From Verrucomicrobiota bacterium (GTDB lineage Bacteria; Verrucomicrobiota; Verrucomicrobiia; Methylacidiphilales; JBCCWR01), in the NCBI GenBank assembly GCA_039192515.1, contig JBCCXA010000030.1, positions 1-42,666 on the forward strand: 42,666 nt of DNA. Direction: 5' to 3'. The stretch's first letter is position 1. Every line of letters starts with the position of its first letter. A program made the position numbers and the translations under genes. The notes under the pieces were generated by a model. The model saw only the letters and a program-made list of their open reading frames with translations. It was not told where the DNA came from and searched no databases. Shown here in pieces: positions 8,883-18,571 of this stretch.

Positions 8883-10553
8883 CTAAATCCAGAAACTAAA
8901 GTAGAGGTAGACACCAAGCACTAGGGCTAAAACAAGGCCGGTTCCTGCTAAATCCCAGTGATTCCAGCTCGCCCGTGTTTCTTGCCTTTGTTCTAGAGTC
9001 AAGGTACTAAAAGTAAGTCCTCTAAGTTTATCTTCTTTAGGAGGAGCTGATGTTAGTGAACCTACGACTATTGCGATGATACTAATCAAAAGTAGCACTC
9101 CAGAGTAATACAAGAAGCTGAAATTTCCAAAAGCAACTAACCAATGAGGATTTTTAATTAGCTCAAATCCTACAAGAGCTTGGATGGTGAGTTTAAGCAT
9201 GCCCAGAATAAACCCAATCACTAATCCGAGGCATGCTCCATTGGCGTTGATCCTCTTAAAAAAAAGGCCCAGCAAAAAAACGGCGGTGACGGGAGGAGCT
9301 AAGTAACCCTGAACGCTTTGCAGGTATTGGTAAAGCCCACCTTTTGAGACTGCTGGCATAATCGGAATCCAACATAGACCGAGAATAACTACAACGCTTG
9401 TTGCCCAACGTCCTATTTTTACCAGAGATTCCTCGGTTGCATGTGGGTCTAACTTTTTGTAAATGTCGACGGTGAAAAGGGTTGCACATGAGTTAAAGAG
9501 AGAAGACAGTGAACTCATCAAGGCAGAGAGCAAACCTGCTACGACAATTCCTCTAAGCCCCACTGGCAATAAGGTAGTCACCAAAGTTGGAAATACCATG
9601 TCACCTTCCATAGACCCTCCATCTCTAAGAGGAATTGTGAGCATGCCTTTTTGATGCAGGGCATAGCCAATTAATCCAGGAATCAGAAAGATAAAGATGG
9701 GCATGACTTTCAAAAAAGCTCCCCAGATAGTTCCACGTCGTGCATGCGCCAAATTTTTTGCCGCTAGAGTGCGTTGGACAATATACTGGTCTGTGCACCA
9801 ATACCAGATACCGATCACAGGTGAGGCAATGATCACGCCCAGCCAAGGAAAGTCGGGGTCAGACAAAGGGCGCCAAAGCGCAAACTGCTCTTTATTGGCT
9901 CGACATACTTCCTGCAGCTCTCCCCAGCCTCCCAGTTCACTCAACCCGATAAAGGTAATAAAACATGAGCCCAGCAAGAGGAGGCCGGTTTGCGCCACTT
10001 CTGTGTAAACAACCGCCCTTAATCCACCTAAAATAGTATATAGCCCAGAAAGTAAAACTGTGGTGATAGCTCCTATCCAAAAGGCATTATCCGGGCTACC
10101 AAAGGTATCAGGCAGTAGTGTCCGAAAAACCAGCGCGCCGGCGTAAACCGTCACCGAGACTTTAGTGAAAACATAAGCAACGAGAGAGACAATCGATAGA
10201 ATCCAGCGTGTTTTCGAATTAAAGCGTTTTTCCAGAAATTCCGGCATAGTGAACACCTTGGCATGATAATAGAAAGGAACGAAGACCCAACCCAAGAGGA
10301 GCATGACCCAGGCATGTAGCTCCCAATGCGCCATCGCCATACCGGTGGTTGCACCATTTCCTGCCAAGCCAACTACATGTTCTGAACCTATATTGGAGGC
10401 AAAAAGCGAGGCCCCTACAGCAAACCAACCAATAGAGCGTCCCGCCAGAAAATAATCGGTGCTACTTTTTTGTTTGCGCGAAGACCAATAAACAATGCCA
10501 ACTAGTAAGGCAAAGTATCCTGCAATAATGCACCAATCTGTCCGTTCCATCAT
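8883..10553 (-). CDS. Sodium/solute symporter (SSS family, SGLT-like)
   Basis: This membrane protein of about 556 residues has 13-14 predicted helices. It imports a sugar or similar solute with Na+. The N-terminal signature STDYFLAGRSIGWFAVGASL and the following ASNIGSEHVVGLAG are classic SGLT-branch SSS motifs. The start is taken at one of two adjacent ATGs (10553 and 10550) because the first helix follows at once. An upstream TTG at 10667 would add 38 residues with no topological sense. It lies between two Gfo/Idh/MocA oxidoreductases and is divergent from the second, which suggests it delivers a sugar or polyol oxidised by one of them. Confidence 0.9.
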   Translation of the reverse strand: MMERTDWCIIAGYFALLVGIVYWSSRKQKSSTDYFLAGRSIGWFAVGASLFASNIGSEHVVGLAGNGATTGMAMAHWELHAWVMLLLGWVFVPFYYHAKVFTMPEFLEKRFNSKTRWILSIVSLVAYVFTKVSVTVYAGALVFRTLLPDTFGSPDNAFWIGAITTVLLSGLYTILGGLRAVVYTEVAQTGLLLLGSCFITFIGLSELGGWGELQEVCRANKEQFALWRPLSDPDFPWLGVIIASPVIGIWYWCTDQYIVQRTLAAKNLAHARRGTIWGAFLKVMPIFIFLIPGLIGYALHQKGMLTIPLRDGGSMEGDMVFPTLVTTLLPVGLRGIVVAGLLSALMSSLSSLFNSCATLFTVDIYKKLDPHATEESLVKIGRWATSVVVILGLCWIPIMPAVSKGGLYQYLQSVQGYLAPPVTAVFLLGLFFKRINANGACLGLVIGFILGMLKLTIQALVGFELIKNPHWLVAFGNFSFLYYSGVLLLISIIAIVVGSLTSAPPKEDKLRGLTFSTLTLEQRQETRASWNHWDLAGTGLVLALVLGVYLYFSFWI

Positions 10554-10824
10554 AGATTCAGAATGGCCGTAGCATGACAAAATTGGGATTACCTGTCTGC
10601 ACAAAAAGTTCCATGCACTCGCCAAAGACAGAAAAAGCTGATGCACATGCTCCTTGGATTCTTGCAAGGGTGAATGCTTATTAAATCAATATTTCATGAG
10701 TAGTCTGTAGCCAATTTAGGTAATGCTTAAGTTTTTAATTTTCCATTTGAGAATTGCGCTTTAGTATGTTCTCATATTGATTTTATTAGCAGATATTAAC
10801 GAAGCGAAAAACGGATCAAAATCG

Positions 10825-12264
10825 ATGAATCACCCAGCAAAATGTAACAGACGTAACTTTATCAAAACAACTGCCGCGACTACGGCCTCAGCATTTGTGC
10901 TGCCGCGATTTAGCATTGGTCAACCCGGCCCTTCAGCAAATAGTAAACTGAATATTGCCCATATTGGAGCAAGCAACATCGCGAGAATGGCCTTCCATGA
11001 GACTAGGAAGGAGAATATCTATGCGATAGCTGATGTTGATTCGAGTAAATTTAATGAGTACTCCGAAAAATTCCCCAAAATTGAGTCGGCAGAGAAGTTT
11101 GCCGATTTCAGAAAGATGTTGGATAAACTTGGAAACAACATAGACGGAGTGTGTGTGAGTACACCAGATCACACGCATTTTGCGGCTACGATGGAAGCGA
11201 TGCAGCGTGGTCTTCACGTGTGCACTCAAAAGCCTCTGGCTCATAATATCTGGCAAGTTCGCGCTTTGAGAAAGGCAAAAGCTAAATACAATGTGATTAC
11301 CAATATGGCGAACCAAGGGCATACCTTTGATGGGATACGTCAGATGAGAGAGTGGGTTGAAGCGGATGTATTCGGGCAAATTACAGAAGTGCATAGTTGG
11401 ACTGCAGGACCTGGATGGGGTGGTCGGTATTTTGCAAAGCCGGAAAGCTTTCCTCCGCCTGAGGACCCGGTACCGGAATCACTGAATTGGGATCTATGGC
11501 AGGGACCCGTGGCAGACACAACTTTCCATAGCACGTACCACCCTGAGCAGTGGCGAGGGTTCAATAAATATGGTGGAGGCACTTTTGGCGACTGGTTTTG
11601 TCACATTGCCGACGCTCCGGTTTGGGTGCTTGATCTCTATGAACCTGTTTCAGTAGAGGCGATAAAAGTTGTCGGTGGTAATGAATGGATTGTACCGGAT
11701 GGAAATTCAGTTCGCTATGAATTTAAACAACGTGGAAGCAAGAAACCTTGCACTTTCTATTGGCATAATGGACCAGGCGGCGCAAAAAATAAAAAACAAA
11801 AAAAGGGTCAAGAGCAAATGCCGGAGGCAATAGCCGGGCACAGTTTTCACCCGAAACCACCAAAGGATTGGACTTGGCCAGATATTCCAAACAAAGGAAC
11901 TTATTATTTGGGAGAGAAAGCTAATGGGCATACGGATGAGCGCTCTAACAAACCTCGTTTGGCAGATAAAGAAAAAATGAAGGAATTTAAAGCAGCTGGA
12001 TTTCCCGATGAAAAATATCCTCGCATAAAAGGTGGACCGTTTGGTGAATGGGTCAAGGCTATTAAAAATGGAACGGAGCCTGGAGCAAACTTTGATTACG
12101 CTGCTCAGTTAACAGAAGTGAGCTTGATTGGTCAGTTAGCAGCACGCTTTGGAGGAAAAATCGAGTGGGATGCTAAGAATATGAAGATCACCAATCGACC
12201 CGAGCTCAATGCCTATCTCAAAGAACCCGCCCGCAAAGGATGGGAATATGGAGAGGATCTCTAA
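10825..12264 (+). CDS. Gfo/Idh/MocA family oxidoreductase, Tat-exported
   Basis: This 479-residue protein has a twin-arginine leader ([20 protein letters not shown]) and a Rossmann region ([15 protein letters not shown]). [10 protein letters not shown] and [11 protein letters not shown] parallel the same motifs in the protein at 6497-7933, so the two are paralogues. Both end with a nearly identical string ([13 protein letters not shown] here, [13 protein letters not shown] there). The start at 10825 places the RR motif close to the N-terminus; a TTG at 10777 is an unlikely alternative. It is probably a periplasmic dehydrogenase of a sugar or polyol. It is transcribed divergently from the SSS transporter. 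Confidence 0.87.
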   Translation: MNHPAKCNRRNFIKTTAATTASAFVLPRFSIGQPGPSANSKLNIAHIGASNIARMAFHETRKENIYAIADVDSSKFNEYSEKFPKIESAEKFADFRKMLDKLGNNIDGVCVSTPDHTHFAATMEAMQRGLHVCTQKPLAHNIWQVRALRKAKAKYNVITNMANQGHTFDGIRQMREWVEADVFGQITEVHSWTAGPGWGGRYFAKPESFPPPEDPVPESLNWDLWQGPVADTTFHSTYHPEQWRGFNKYGGGTFGDWFCHIADAPVWVLDLYEPVSVEAIKVVGGNEWIVPDGNSVRYEFKQRGSKKPCTFYWHNGPGGAKNKKQKKGQEQMPEAIAGHSFHPKPPKDWTWPDIPNKGTYYLGEKANGHTDERSNKPRLADKEKMKEFKAAGFPDEKYPRIKGGPFGEWVKAIKNGTEPGANFDYAAQLTEVSLIGQLAARFGGKIEWDAKNMKITNRPELNAYLKEPARKGWEYGEDL

Positions 12265-12308
12265 GTATGTGAAAAGAATGAGATAGTGAGAACCATTGGC
12301 TTTGTCGC

Positions 12309-12330
12309 AGATCTTATGGCTTCATTCGTC
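12309..12330 (-). repeat. Copy D (shortened) of the dispersed intergenic motif
   Basis: On the minus strand it reads GACGAATGAAGCCATAAGATCT, split here as GACGAATGAAGCC plus ATAAGATCT. It matches the two ends of the 31-bp motif but lacks about nine central bases. It lies 45 bases after the stop of the oxidoreductase gene. The assignment is weaker than for copies A-C. Confidence 0.35.
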
Positions 12331-12587
12331 TGTAACTAGATTCAGCTTCCGCTGGTTTATAAATGGAAGAAGAATGAGTCGGGCTATTTTACAGAAAAAA
12401 TAATATCTCAGTAAGCCCGAGTTGGACACGTCTGTTTCGGTGCTTTTTTTCTCGTTTATGGCTTTTTGTTCTTATTCGTTTTGGCGCGCTAGAGATAAGA
12501 TGAAAAACCTGCCTCCTTCTGGGCCCTGATAATCATAGTAAATTCTCGAGGCACTCGATAAGGTGCAAAAAGAGAAGCAGTGCAGGT

Positions 12588-12746
12588 ATGAAAGGGAATC
12601 ATACAACCGGCCTAGACATGGGAGACAAAAAGCACGAGCTATGTGTCGTCCATAATCAAGGCGAGGTAGTGAGCTACAGAACCTTCTTTGTTTTTCTAAC
12701 ACTTTCAACTTCTTCCGAGACTCTTTTACGCTGTAGCTTTTCTTAG
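12588..12746 (+). pseudogene. IS110-family transposase N-terminal remnant
   Basis: An ATG at 12588 opens a 52-codon frame whose first part reads TTGLDMGDKKHELCVVH followed by NQGEVVSY. This is the start of the RuvC-like DEDD domain of IS110 transposases (GLD-GD-...-C-V-...GEVV). After about 35 residues the similarity ends and a stop follows at 12744-12746. Full-length IS110 transposases have roughly 300-400 residues, so only a small piece survives. Out-of-frame traces may continue to about 12780. No element ends were found. Confidence 0.55.
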
Positions 12747-12864
12747 ACCCAACTCAGATCGGTAGTTGGTCACCGTTTATATGAGGAAACGAATCATGAA
12801 ATGGAAGGGGTAGGAAAGATTTTTTGGTGTCTAAAAATCTCATAACGTCTAAAAATGAGAAGAT

Positions 12865-14289
12865 ATGAAACATTTGATTCTCTATTTAGCCATAATTGGC
12901 TTGTCTGTTCACTCATTCGCAGAGACCAAAAAGCCGAATATCATTCTGGTTATGTCGGATGACCAGGGTTGGGGGCAAGTTGGGTACAACAATCACCCTT
13001 TATTAAAAACACCGCATCTAGATGCAATGGCAGAAGGGGGGTTAAGACTGAATCGCTTCTATGCGGCTGGGCCAGTATGTTCACCCACGCGCGCTTCGAT
13101 CTTAACAGGCAGAACTCATGTTCGAACTGGAGTTCCCTCACATGGCAACAACTTGTGTCTACAGGAAAAGACACTTCCACAAGCACTTAAGCTAGCAGGC
13201 TATCAAACCGCGCATTTTGGCAAATGGCATCTCAATGGGGTGAGAGGTCCCGGTGTTCCCATCCCTAAGGACGATCCTAATCACCCCGGACATTACGGAT
13301 TTGATTTTTGGTTAACAGTCACAAACTACTTTGATCTCGACCCCTTGATGAGTCGCCAAGGTGAGTTCGAGGCGTTTAAAGGAGACTCTTCTGATATCAT
13401 TGTGGATGAAGCATTGAAATTTATTAAGGCACATCTGGCTGATCCATTTTTTGCCTGTATTTGGTATGGTTCTCCCCACAGTCCCATGCTCGCGCTGGAC
13501 CAAGACCAAGTGACTAAAGCAAAGGGCAAATTGGCTCAGCACCTGGGGGAGATTGTGGCTATAGATCGGAGCGTCGGGGCTTTAAGGAAAGGTTTAAGAG
13601 AGATGGGTATAGAAAAAAGGACCATTATTTGGTATTGCAGCGATAATGGTGGACTCAAATTAGACCCAAACTCTGCTGGAGGATTAAAGGGAGTCAAAGG
13701 AAAAATTTATGAGGGAGGTATACGTGTTCCAGCAATTATCGAATGGCCTGGAACCATTCAACCAGCAATAAGCGATTTTCCCGCCTCTACCATGGATATG
13801 ATGCCAACTTTTGTTGACCTTCTTGATTTATCAGAAGATTCTATGCTAGCTGTTCACGACGGGGAGAGTATAAAAGACCTACTCTTCGGAAAGAATCCTG
13901 AGCGGGATCATGCGATTCCCTTTTATTTTCAAAAGAGTGCAGCTTTTATCGAAGGAGATTATAAACTATTGACCACGGATGTGAGCAGTGGTCAGTGGCA
14001 GCTGTATGATCTCAAAAAAGATCCCGCAGAAGAGAAAAATTTAGCAAGTGAATGGCCAGAGCGTTTCACAAGTATGAAAGATGAAGCTCTTGCTACGCTT
14101 GAGTCCATAAAAAATAGCGCGTTAGGAAAGGATTACCCAGAAGGAAAAATCATTCAAAAGCCGCGGAAGGATTTTTGGCATGAACTTGAAAGGTACCAAG
14201 CCCATTTTGACGCCTTCAAGAAGCTAGATCCCAACTTCAGTATCAAAGAAACAAAAAAGGATAGGGCAAAAAACAGCGAGAAGCAGTAG
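12865..14289 (+). CDS. Sulfatase (arylsulfatase family S1)
   Basis: This 474-residue exported enzyme has a signal peptide ending near SFAE and removes sulfate esters. The formylglycine signature is intact: CSPTRASILTGR with C72 as the residue converted to formylglycine by an anaerobic-type or FGE maturase. Other S1 motifs are NIILVMSDDQGW (metal-binding Asp pair 32-33), GKWHLNG and WYCSDNGG. It probably acts on sulfated marine polysaccharides or glycosaminoglycans. No maturase is present in the window. It stands alone on the plus strand after the IS110 remnant. Confidence 0.93.
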   Translation: MKHLILYLAIIGLSVHSFAETKKPNIILVMSDDQGWGQVGYNNHPLLKTPHLDAMAEGGLRLNRFYAAGPVCSPTRASILTGRTHVRTGVPSHGNNLCLQEKTLPQALKLAGYQTAHFGKWHLNGVRGPGVPIPKDDPNHPGHYGFDFWLTVTNYFDLDPLMSRQGEFEAFKGDSSDIIVDEALKFIKAHLADPFFACIWYGSPHSPMLALDQDQVTKAKGKLAQHLGEIVAIDRSVGALRKGLREMGIEKRTIIWYCSDNGGLKLDPNSAGGLKGVKGKIYEGGIRVPAIIEWPGTIQPAISDFPASTMDMMPTFVDLLDLSEDSMLAVHDGESIKDLLFGKNPERDHAIPFYFQKSAAFIEGDYKLLTTDVSSGQWQLYDLKKDPAEEKNLASEWPERFTSMKDEALATLESIKNSALGKDYPEGKIIQKPRKDFWHELERYQAHFDAFKKLDPNFSIKETKKDRAKNSEKQ

Positions 14290-15009
14290 TAAGGTTTTAT
14301 GGCGCGGTTGTCATCCTTTATTTAAACACCCTGGCGCTTAGGACTAAGACTGTGCAAGGTGATGATCATGAGACGATTTCTTCCTAGCACTATTTCGTCG
14401 CCGGCAGGAGGATAGCCAAGAGTAACCTAACCTCCCCAAAAGATGAGTGCCTCAACAGATCAGTCAAGCTTTCGAGTCTGCCAAATGTATAATCAATTAC
14501 ATCAAGCTTAAGAAAATTAGACAAAAAGTAAGTTTTTATACAGGAGATGTTGGCGATTGAGGCTGATCAATATATGTATTATTGTTTCTTAATATGATTA
14601 TCGGCTATCTATCAATCATCCAAAATTTTTGTATTATCTATAATTTTTTGAAACTCAAGCTTCTAGAAAATGCTTTCATTCAGAAAAAAACGTTTGTGAT
14701 AACGATAACTCATTATCGTATTTATTGATAATGAGTTATTAATATCATCATTGCGCACAAAAAAGCCCAAAGGTAAGGCATGCTTTATTATTTATTATTT
14801 TTAAATAAATCATTGTAAACACAAAAGCATGCTAATACATGCAAAGGATTGTTCTTCATCTTTGTCATGAAAATTAATCATGATGGCATGACTAGTGCAT
14901 TAGCATGGTCCGTGGAGGCTTAAACGATTGGTTATCTTGTTTTCTTTTACAGCAAGCAACTACGGGCAGCCTGAAATGTTAAAATCTAATTTCAAAAGAA
15001 AGAATTAAA
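14290..15009. other. Long AT-rich intergenic region before the formamidase
   Basis: No credible gene is seen in these 720 bases. The first part has scattered stops in all frames. The second part (about 14570-14860) is strongly AT-rich and contains the palindrome at 14698-14739. Several GCATG-containing words (AAGCATGC, GGCATG, AGCATGG) cluster at 14775-14910. An untranslated leader or a regulatory region for fmdA is the simplest reading. Confidence 0.4.
14698..14739. promoter_or_regulatory. Perfect 13-bp inverted repeat, Fur-box-like
   Basis: The arms ATAACTCATTATC (14705-14717) and GATAATGAGTTAT (14727-14739) are exact complements separated by 9 AT-rich bases. The leading GATAACGATAACTCATTATC resembles the classical Fur consensus GATAATGATAATCATTATC. 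It lies about 270 bases before fmdA. No T-run follows, so it is more likely an operator than a terminator. Binding by Fur or any other regulator is inference. Confidence 0.5.
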
Positions 15010-16236
15010 ATGCCAGATACATTGATTAAAATCGATCTTAATGAAGCGCCTGAAAAGCAGGATGTGTTACACAATCGTTGGCACCCAGATATCCCAATGG
15101 TGGCCATGGTTGAACCTGGTGAGGAGTTCCGTGTTCAATGCGTCGACTGGACGGGTGGACAAGTTAAGAATACCGATGATGCTGCTGATATAAAATATGT
15201 AGATCTAACTAAGGTTCATTACCTCAGCGGACCTATTGGTGTTAAAGGTGCGGAACCTGGTGACTTGCTCGCAGTTGACATTTTGGATGTCGGGATGCTG
15301 GAAGATTCTTACTGGGGTTTTACCGGTATATTTGCTAAAGAAAATGGTGGAAGTTTCTTGGTAGATCAGTTCCCAGAAGCTCGCAAGGCTTGTTGGGATT
15401 ACCATGGCATTAAGACGACCTCTCGCCATATACCTGGTGTCGAGTTTGATGGAATTCGCCACCCCGGTCTCATAGGTACATTGCCCTCCAAAGAATTACT
15501 AGCCGAATGGAACAAACGCGAAAAGAAGCTCTACGATACCAATCCTGACAGGGTGCCAGCCCTAGCGACACTTCCTTACGCAGACACAGCCCATATGGGA
15601 CGAATGGAACCCGGAGCTGCTAAGGAAGCGGCTAAGGAAGCCGCCCGGACCGTTCCACCTCGCGAACACGGGGGTAACTGTGATATCAAGGATCTTTCAC
15701 GAGGCTCTAAAGTCTATTTCCCTGTTTATGTTAAGGACGGCGGTTTGTCTATGGGAGATTGTCATTTCTCTCAAGGTGACGGAGAAATCACTTTCTGCGG
15801 AGGAATAGAAACGGCCGCTTATGTAGATTGTAGGGTAGACCTTATCAAGAACGGGGTGGAATTGTATGGCATCAAAAATCCAGTTTTTGAGCCAAGCCCA
15901 AGTAATCCTAATTACGCAGATTACATCATTTTTGAAGGGATATCCGTAGACGAATCTGGAGAGCAACATTATATGGATGCAACCATTGCCTATCGTCAAG
16001 CATGCTTGAACTGTATTGAATATTTGAAGAAGTTCGGATACACAGGTGAGCAAATCTACGCGCTCCTTAGCTCTGCACCCGTGCAGGGACATATCAGTGG
16101 TATTGTGGATATTCCTAATGCTTGTGCAACCCTCTTTGTGCCTACTCAGATCTTTGATTTCGACATCAAACCTTCTAAGGGCGGACCGAAGCAAGTAGTG
16201 CCTCAAGGAGTAGATGTCGCTAAAGCTCTATCTTAG
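15010..16236 (+). CDS. fmdA: Formamidase / acetamidase (FmdA family)
   Basis: This 408-residue cytoplasmic enzyme hydrolyses formamide (or acetamide) to ammonia and the acid. The N-terminus matches FmdA: IKIDL, then HNRWHPDIP, EFRVQCVDWTGGQ and the segment HYLSGPIGVKGAEPGD. GGNCDIKDLSRGS and GDCHFSQGDGE are the conserved core of the acetamidase/formamidase fold. Its length fits the roughly 400-residue family. An AAAGAAAGAA stretch precedes the ATG. It is followed after 63 bases by a FmdB-type gene, the same order as in the amide-utilisation operon of Methylophilus, so it likely supplies nitrogen. Confidence 0.92.
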   Translation: MPDTLIKIDLNEAPEKQDVLHNRWHPDIPMVAMVEPGEEFRVQCVDWTGGQVKNTDDAADIKYVDLTKVHYLSGPIGVKGAEPGDLLAVDILDVGMLEDSYWGFTGIFAKENGGSFLVDQFPEARKACWDYHGIKTTSRHIPGVEFDGIRHPGLIGTLPSKELLAEWNKREKKLYDTNPDRVPALATLPYADTAHMGRMEPGAAKEAAKEAARTVPPREHGGNCDIKDLSRGSKVYFPVYVKDGGLSMGDCHFSQGDGEITFCGGIETAAYVDCRVDLIKNGVELYGIKNPVFEPSPSNPNYADYIIFEGISVDESGEQHYMDATIAYRQACLNCIEYLKKFGYTGEQIYALLSSAPVQGHISGIVDIPNACATLFVPTQIFDFDIKPSKGGPKQVVPQGVDVAKALS

Positions 16237-16299
16237 AAACGCCATAAGAATCACTGATTTCTCTTATGATTAGGGGATACAGAATATAAGATAAGAATA

Positions 16300-16629
16300 A
16301 TGCCTACATACGATTATATTTGTGAAGTAGAAGGTTGTGCGGTTCAGGGCGCTTTTGAACTCAACCGTCCGGTTAGGCTACACGACACACCTGCAGCCTG
16401 CCCGGATTGCGGTGAGCTGTGCCAGCGCATATTCAAAATGCCTTTTGTCGCAAAGCTAAAGCCAGGTGTTAGGAATGCCATTGAGCGTAATATCAAGTCA
16501 CGATATGAGCCCAATGTGTATAGCTCATCTGGGGAAAATAAACATGGGGTCAAACCTCCAAGCCACAGGCCAAAAAAACCTAGAAAAGTGTCTTCTAGTC
16601 CACGTCCTTGGGTCATAGAAAGTAAGTAG
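16300..16629 (+). CDS. fmdB: FmdB-type zinc-ribbon protein
   Basis: This 109-residue protein starts with MPTYDYICEVEGC, the hallmark of the FmdB/CxxC zinc-ribbon family. A second pair, CPDCG, follows at about 35-39 and then RIFKMP. Its C-terminal half is basic and probably unstructured. FmdB was proposed as a regulator of the formamidase gene, but its molecular role is unproven. Position directly after fmdA and before a terminator supports an fmdAB operon. Confidence 0.82.
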   Translation: MPTYDYICEVEGCAVQGAFELNRPVRLHDTPAACPDCGELCQRIFKMPFVAKLKPGVRNAIERNIKSRYEPNVYSSSGENKHGVKPPSHRPKKPRKVSSSPRPWVIESK

Positions 16630-16677
16630 TTCGTAAATCTAAGAGATATTTATAGTCTTTTTAATTAGGTAAAGGCA

Positions 16678-16711
16678 GACGCCTTGGGCAGAAGTAACTG
16701 CTCAAGGCGTC
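16678..16711 (+). terminator. Intrinsic terminator of the fmdAB unit
   Basis: The stem GACGCCTTG...CAAGGCGTC continues inward as GGCAG/CTGCT with one G-U pair, giving 14 pairs around a 6-base loop. It is followed by the T-rich ATTATTATATTTC. It lies 49 bases after the fmdB stop. Confidence 0.75.
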
Positions 16712-17288
16712 ATTATTATATTTCAAAAAACTTATAGATAAGAGCCTTATTTCAGTTCACCGCGCTAGTGCGTTTAGGTTAAAAGCTCCTTCATCTGATC
16801 TGCTATTGCCTGGTTTCACCGGTAACGGTTTTCAGAGAGCTCAGTTGTCCCTTGATGTTGATGCTTGGATCACGGCTGATATCAGGAGATCAATCCCGCT
16901 GAAAAATCTGTGAACACTTCAATCCTCTTGATACTCGGGTTGTACCGGGGGGTATAACAAAGTGGATGTTTAAAATGAATTCAAGGATGCTTTTGCAAAT
17001 AAAAAATAGAGAATTTATGTGATACTAAGAAAGAGGAATTTATTCAATTTTACATAACATTTATTGTGCGAAGTTTTATTTTTGTGTTTCAATGAGATTT
17101 GTAGCAATTTTACCTCTGCCTGATTTCGCTTGGCGTATTGCCAATTATCCACTCCACCTAGATCTTCTAGATCATTTTTCCTTGAGACCAAGATCCTGCG
17201 GAGATCTTTAAATCTGTATGGCATCATGCGAGTTTCATTCCGGGAATATTTGCTTAACACTACGCTCCAGGAGAAACCTCTCTAGGCT
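16712..17288. other. Intergenic region without a credible gene
   Basis: These 577 bases lie between the fmdAB terminator and the next gene, whose 3' end faces them. The only distinct element is copy B of the dispersed motif (17202-17232). An 81-codon minus-strand frame at 17015-17260 runs through that motif, has no recognisable domain and no ribosome-binding site, and is not called. Confidence 0.5.
17202..17232 (-). repeat. Copy B of the dispersed 31-bp intergenic motif
   Basis: The minus strand reads CGCATGATGCCATACAGATT followed by TAAAGATCT. It matches copies A and C at roughly 24-26 of 31 positions by eye. It is located about 55 bases before the 3' end of the gene at 17289-17885. Confidence 0.5.
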
Positions 17289-17885
17289 TTAATAGGTTTC
17301 TAGCTTCGAACAAATCACAGCCCATTCATAGGCTTCCCCTGGGTATCCGTGTGTGCACAACCCGAGGCTGATCTCTGAACGCGAGTAGATTTCACTGCTG
17401 CCAACGATCTGGTTTACAATATCTGGAAATACTTTACCTCTTATGATCCCGCAGGCACGAGCTCGCCACATGTAAGCATCATCATGGGCTCTCCTTTTTT
17501 TGTTGATACTCCATGACGGTGGAAAATGAGCTGTTTGATCAGCCTTAGTTAACAAGGAAAGCACCCAAGCAACTGCTGGATAGAGCATCCTCCAATTTTT
17601 CAATTCATTTCCCATTTCGGACGCCCTCTGAAGAGCAGCATCAAGGCTCCATATCGCTTGTAGCGGGCAATCTTCTAGGACCTGTGATTGCGCATCTTTT
17701 AGAACAGAACTAAATGAGCCTTTTGGGTTTACTCTGATTGAGCTTTTTTGTCCTTGACCAAGATAATTGACGGTATCAGGCAACGGTAAAAAAGGGCAGA
17801 CAGAGCATTTCTCTCCGTTCGCTGGGCAAAGGCTATTCATCCATTTGTCATAGATGACTCTATCAACAATCGAGTCCATTTTCAT
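17289..17885 (-). CDS. Unrecognised cysteine-containing protein
   Basis: I do not recognise this 198-residue protein. Near the N-terminus it has C-x5-C-x2-C (CPANGEKCSVCPF, about 19-31), a spacing suitable for an Fe-S cluster or zinc. Further cysteines occur at about 73, 145, 176 and 191. The middle is helical (AIWSLDAALQRASEMGNELK), and no signal peptide or membrane segment is visible. Two ATGs are possible (17885 or 17879). It is divergent from the small Cys-rich gene at 18128 and sits at the edge of the Fur/flavodoxin/haem cluster, so an iron-related role is possible but unproven. Confidence 0.6.
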   Translation of the reverse strand: MKMDSIVDRVIYDKWMNSLCPANGEKCSVCPFLPLPDTVNYLGQGQKSSIRVNPKGSFSSVLKDAQSQVLEDCPLQAIWSLDAALQRASEMGNELKNWRMLYPAVAWVLSLLTKADQTAHFPPSWSINKKRRAHDDAYMWRARACGIIRGKVFPDIVNQIVGSSEIYSRSEISLGLCTHGYPGEAYEWAVICSKLETY

Positions 17886-18127
17886 ACTTTATAGCTTCGA
17901 ATTACTAATTGAGACGCGATCTCAACTGATAATATTTAAATTTTAGTCTACTACCGTCAAGACTTATCTTCTGTCGGGGATGGCGTTATTACTTCACTGT
18001 GATTTTGCGAATGATTATCAGAAGCAATAAAAGCAAGTTTCTATCATTGTCACTTGTTTATTTGGTCAAGTGGCAGATATTTATTGTATCGATCATTAGG
18101 TTATAAATTCAACTTGAGGAAATCATC

Positions 18128-18313
18128 ATGCCAACAACAACAATGACAACATGTGAATCTTGTAAGCACTGGAATAGTAAGGGCTCCGAAGGAGAATGCA
18201 GGCGTCACGCCCCCCAAACTATCGTATTTGAGCTAGATAGTGAAACGAGGATTGAATCTCGCTTCCCTACTACCCAAAAAGATGATTGGTGCGGTGATCA
18301 TGAAACATGCTAA
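18128..18313 (+). CDS. Small four-cysteine protein of unknown function
   Basis: This 61-residue protein has a good GAGG ribosome-binding site 9 bases before its ATG. It contains CESCKHW, GECRRHAP and WCGDHETC, so CxxC plus two Cys-His pairs could bind a metal, probably zinc or an Fe-S cluster. The PxTxxDDWCG ending recurs in small uncharacterised proteins of many bacteria, as far as I recall, but I cannot assign a named family. It is the first plus-strand gene before the Fur-family regulator. Confidence 0.65.
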   Translation: MPTTTMTTCESCKHWNSKGSEGECRRHAPQTIVFELDSETRIESRFPTTQKDDWCGDHETC

Positions 18314-18571
18314 ATGGATTCTCATGATTAGTTGAACGCACACGCACTCCAAGAGACAGAATACGTTAAGATTTTGGAGTCATACAGTTTACCGACAACT
18401 CATCACGTCACTATTTGTATAGGACTTTGTCGTCTTCAGGCTCTTAATCTGTGAGTTTATTTAAGGTCTTGCTTGTTCTTGATAGATTGAAGGTTGAGAT
18501 CTAAACAATAAAATATCTTAGGTAGATTGCAGGGATTTTCTACTTGATATTGAGTTTCAGTAACACATAAT

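Noticed and set aside
12472..12708. 78-codon minus-strand frame
   Set aside because: It lies antisense to the IS110 remnant and shows no protein motif.
15697..16206. 169-codon minus-strand frame
   Set aside because: It is the antisense shadow of fmdA with no motif.
17015..17260. 81-codon minus-strand frame
   Set aside because: It has no ribosome-binding site and no domain, and it runs through a copy of the dispersed repeat, so it is most likely non-coding.
18007..18025. GAATGATTATCAGAA as a further Fur box before the 18128 gene
   Set aside because: Only the central TGATTATCA is palindromic and it lacks the AATGAG(A/T)CTC core of the other three sites, so the evidence is too weak.
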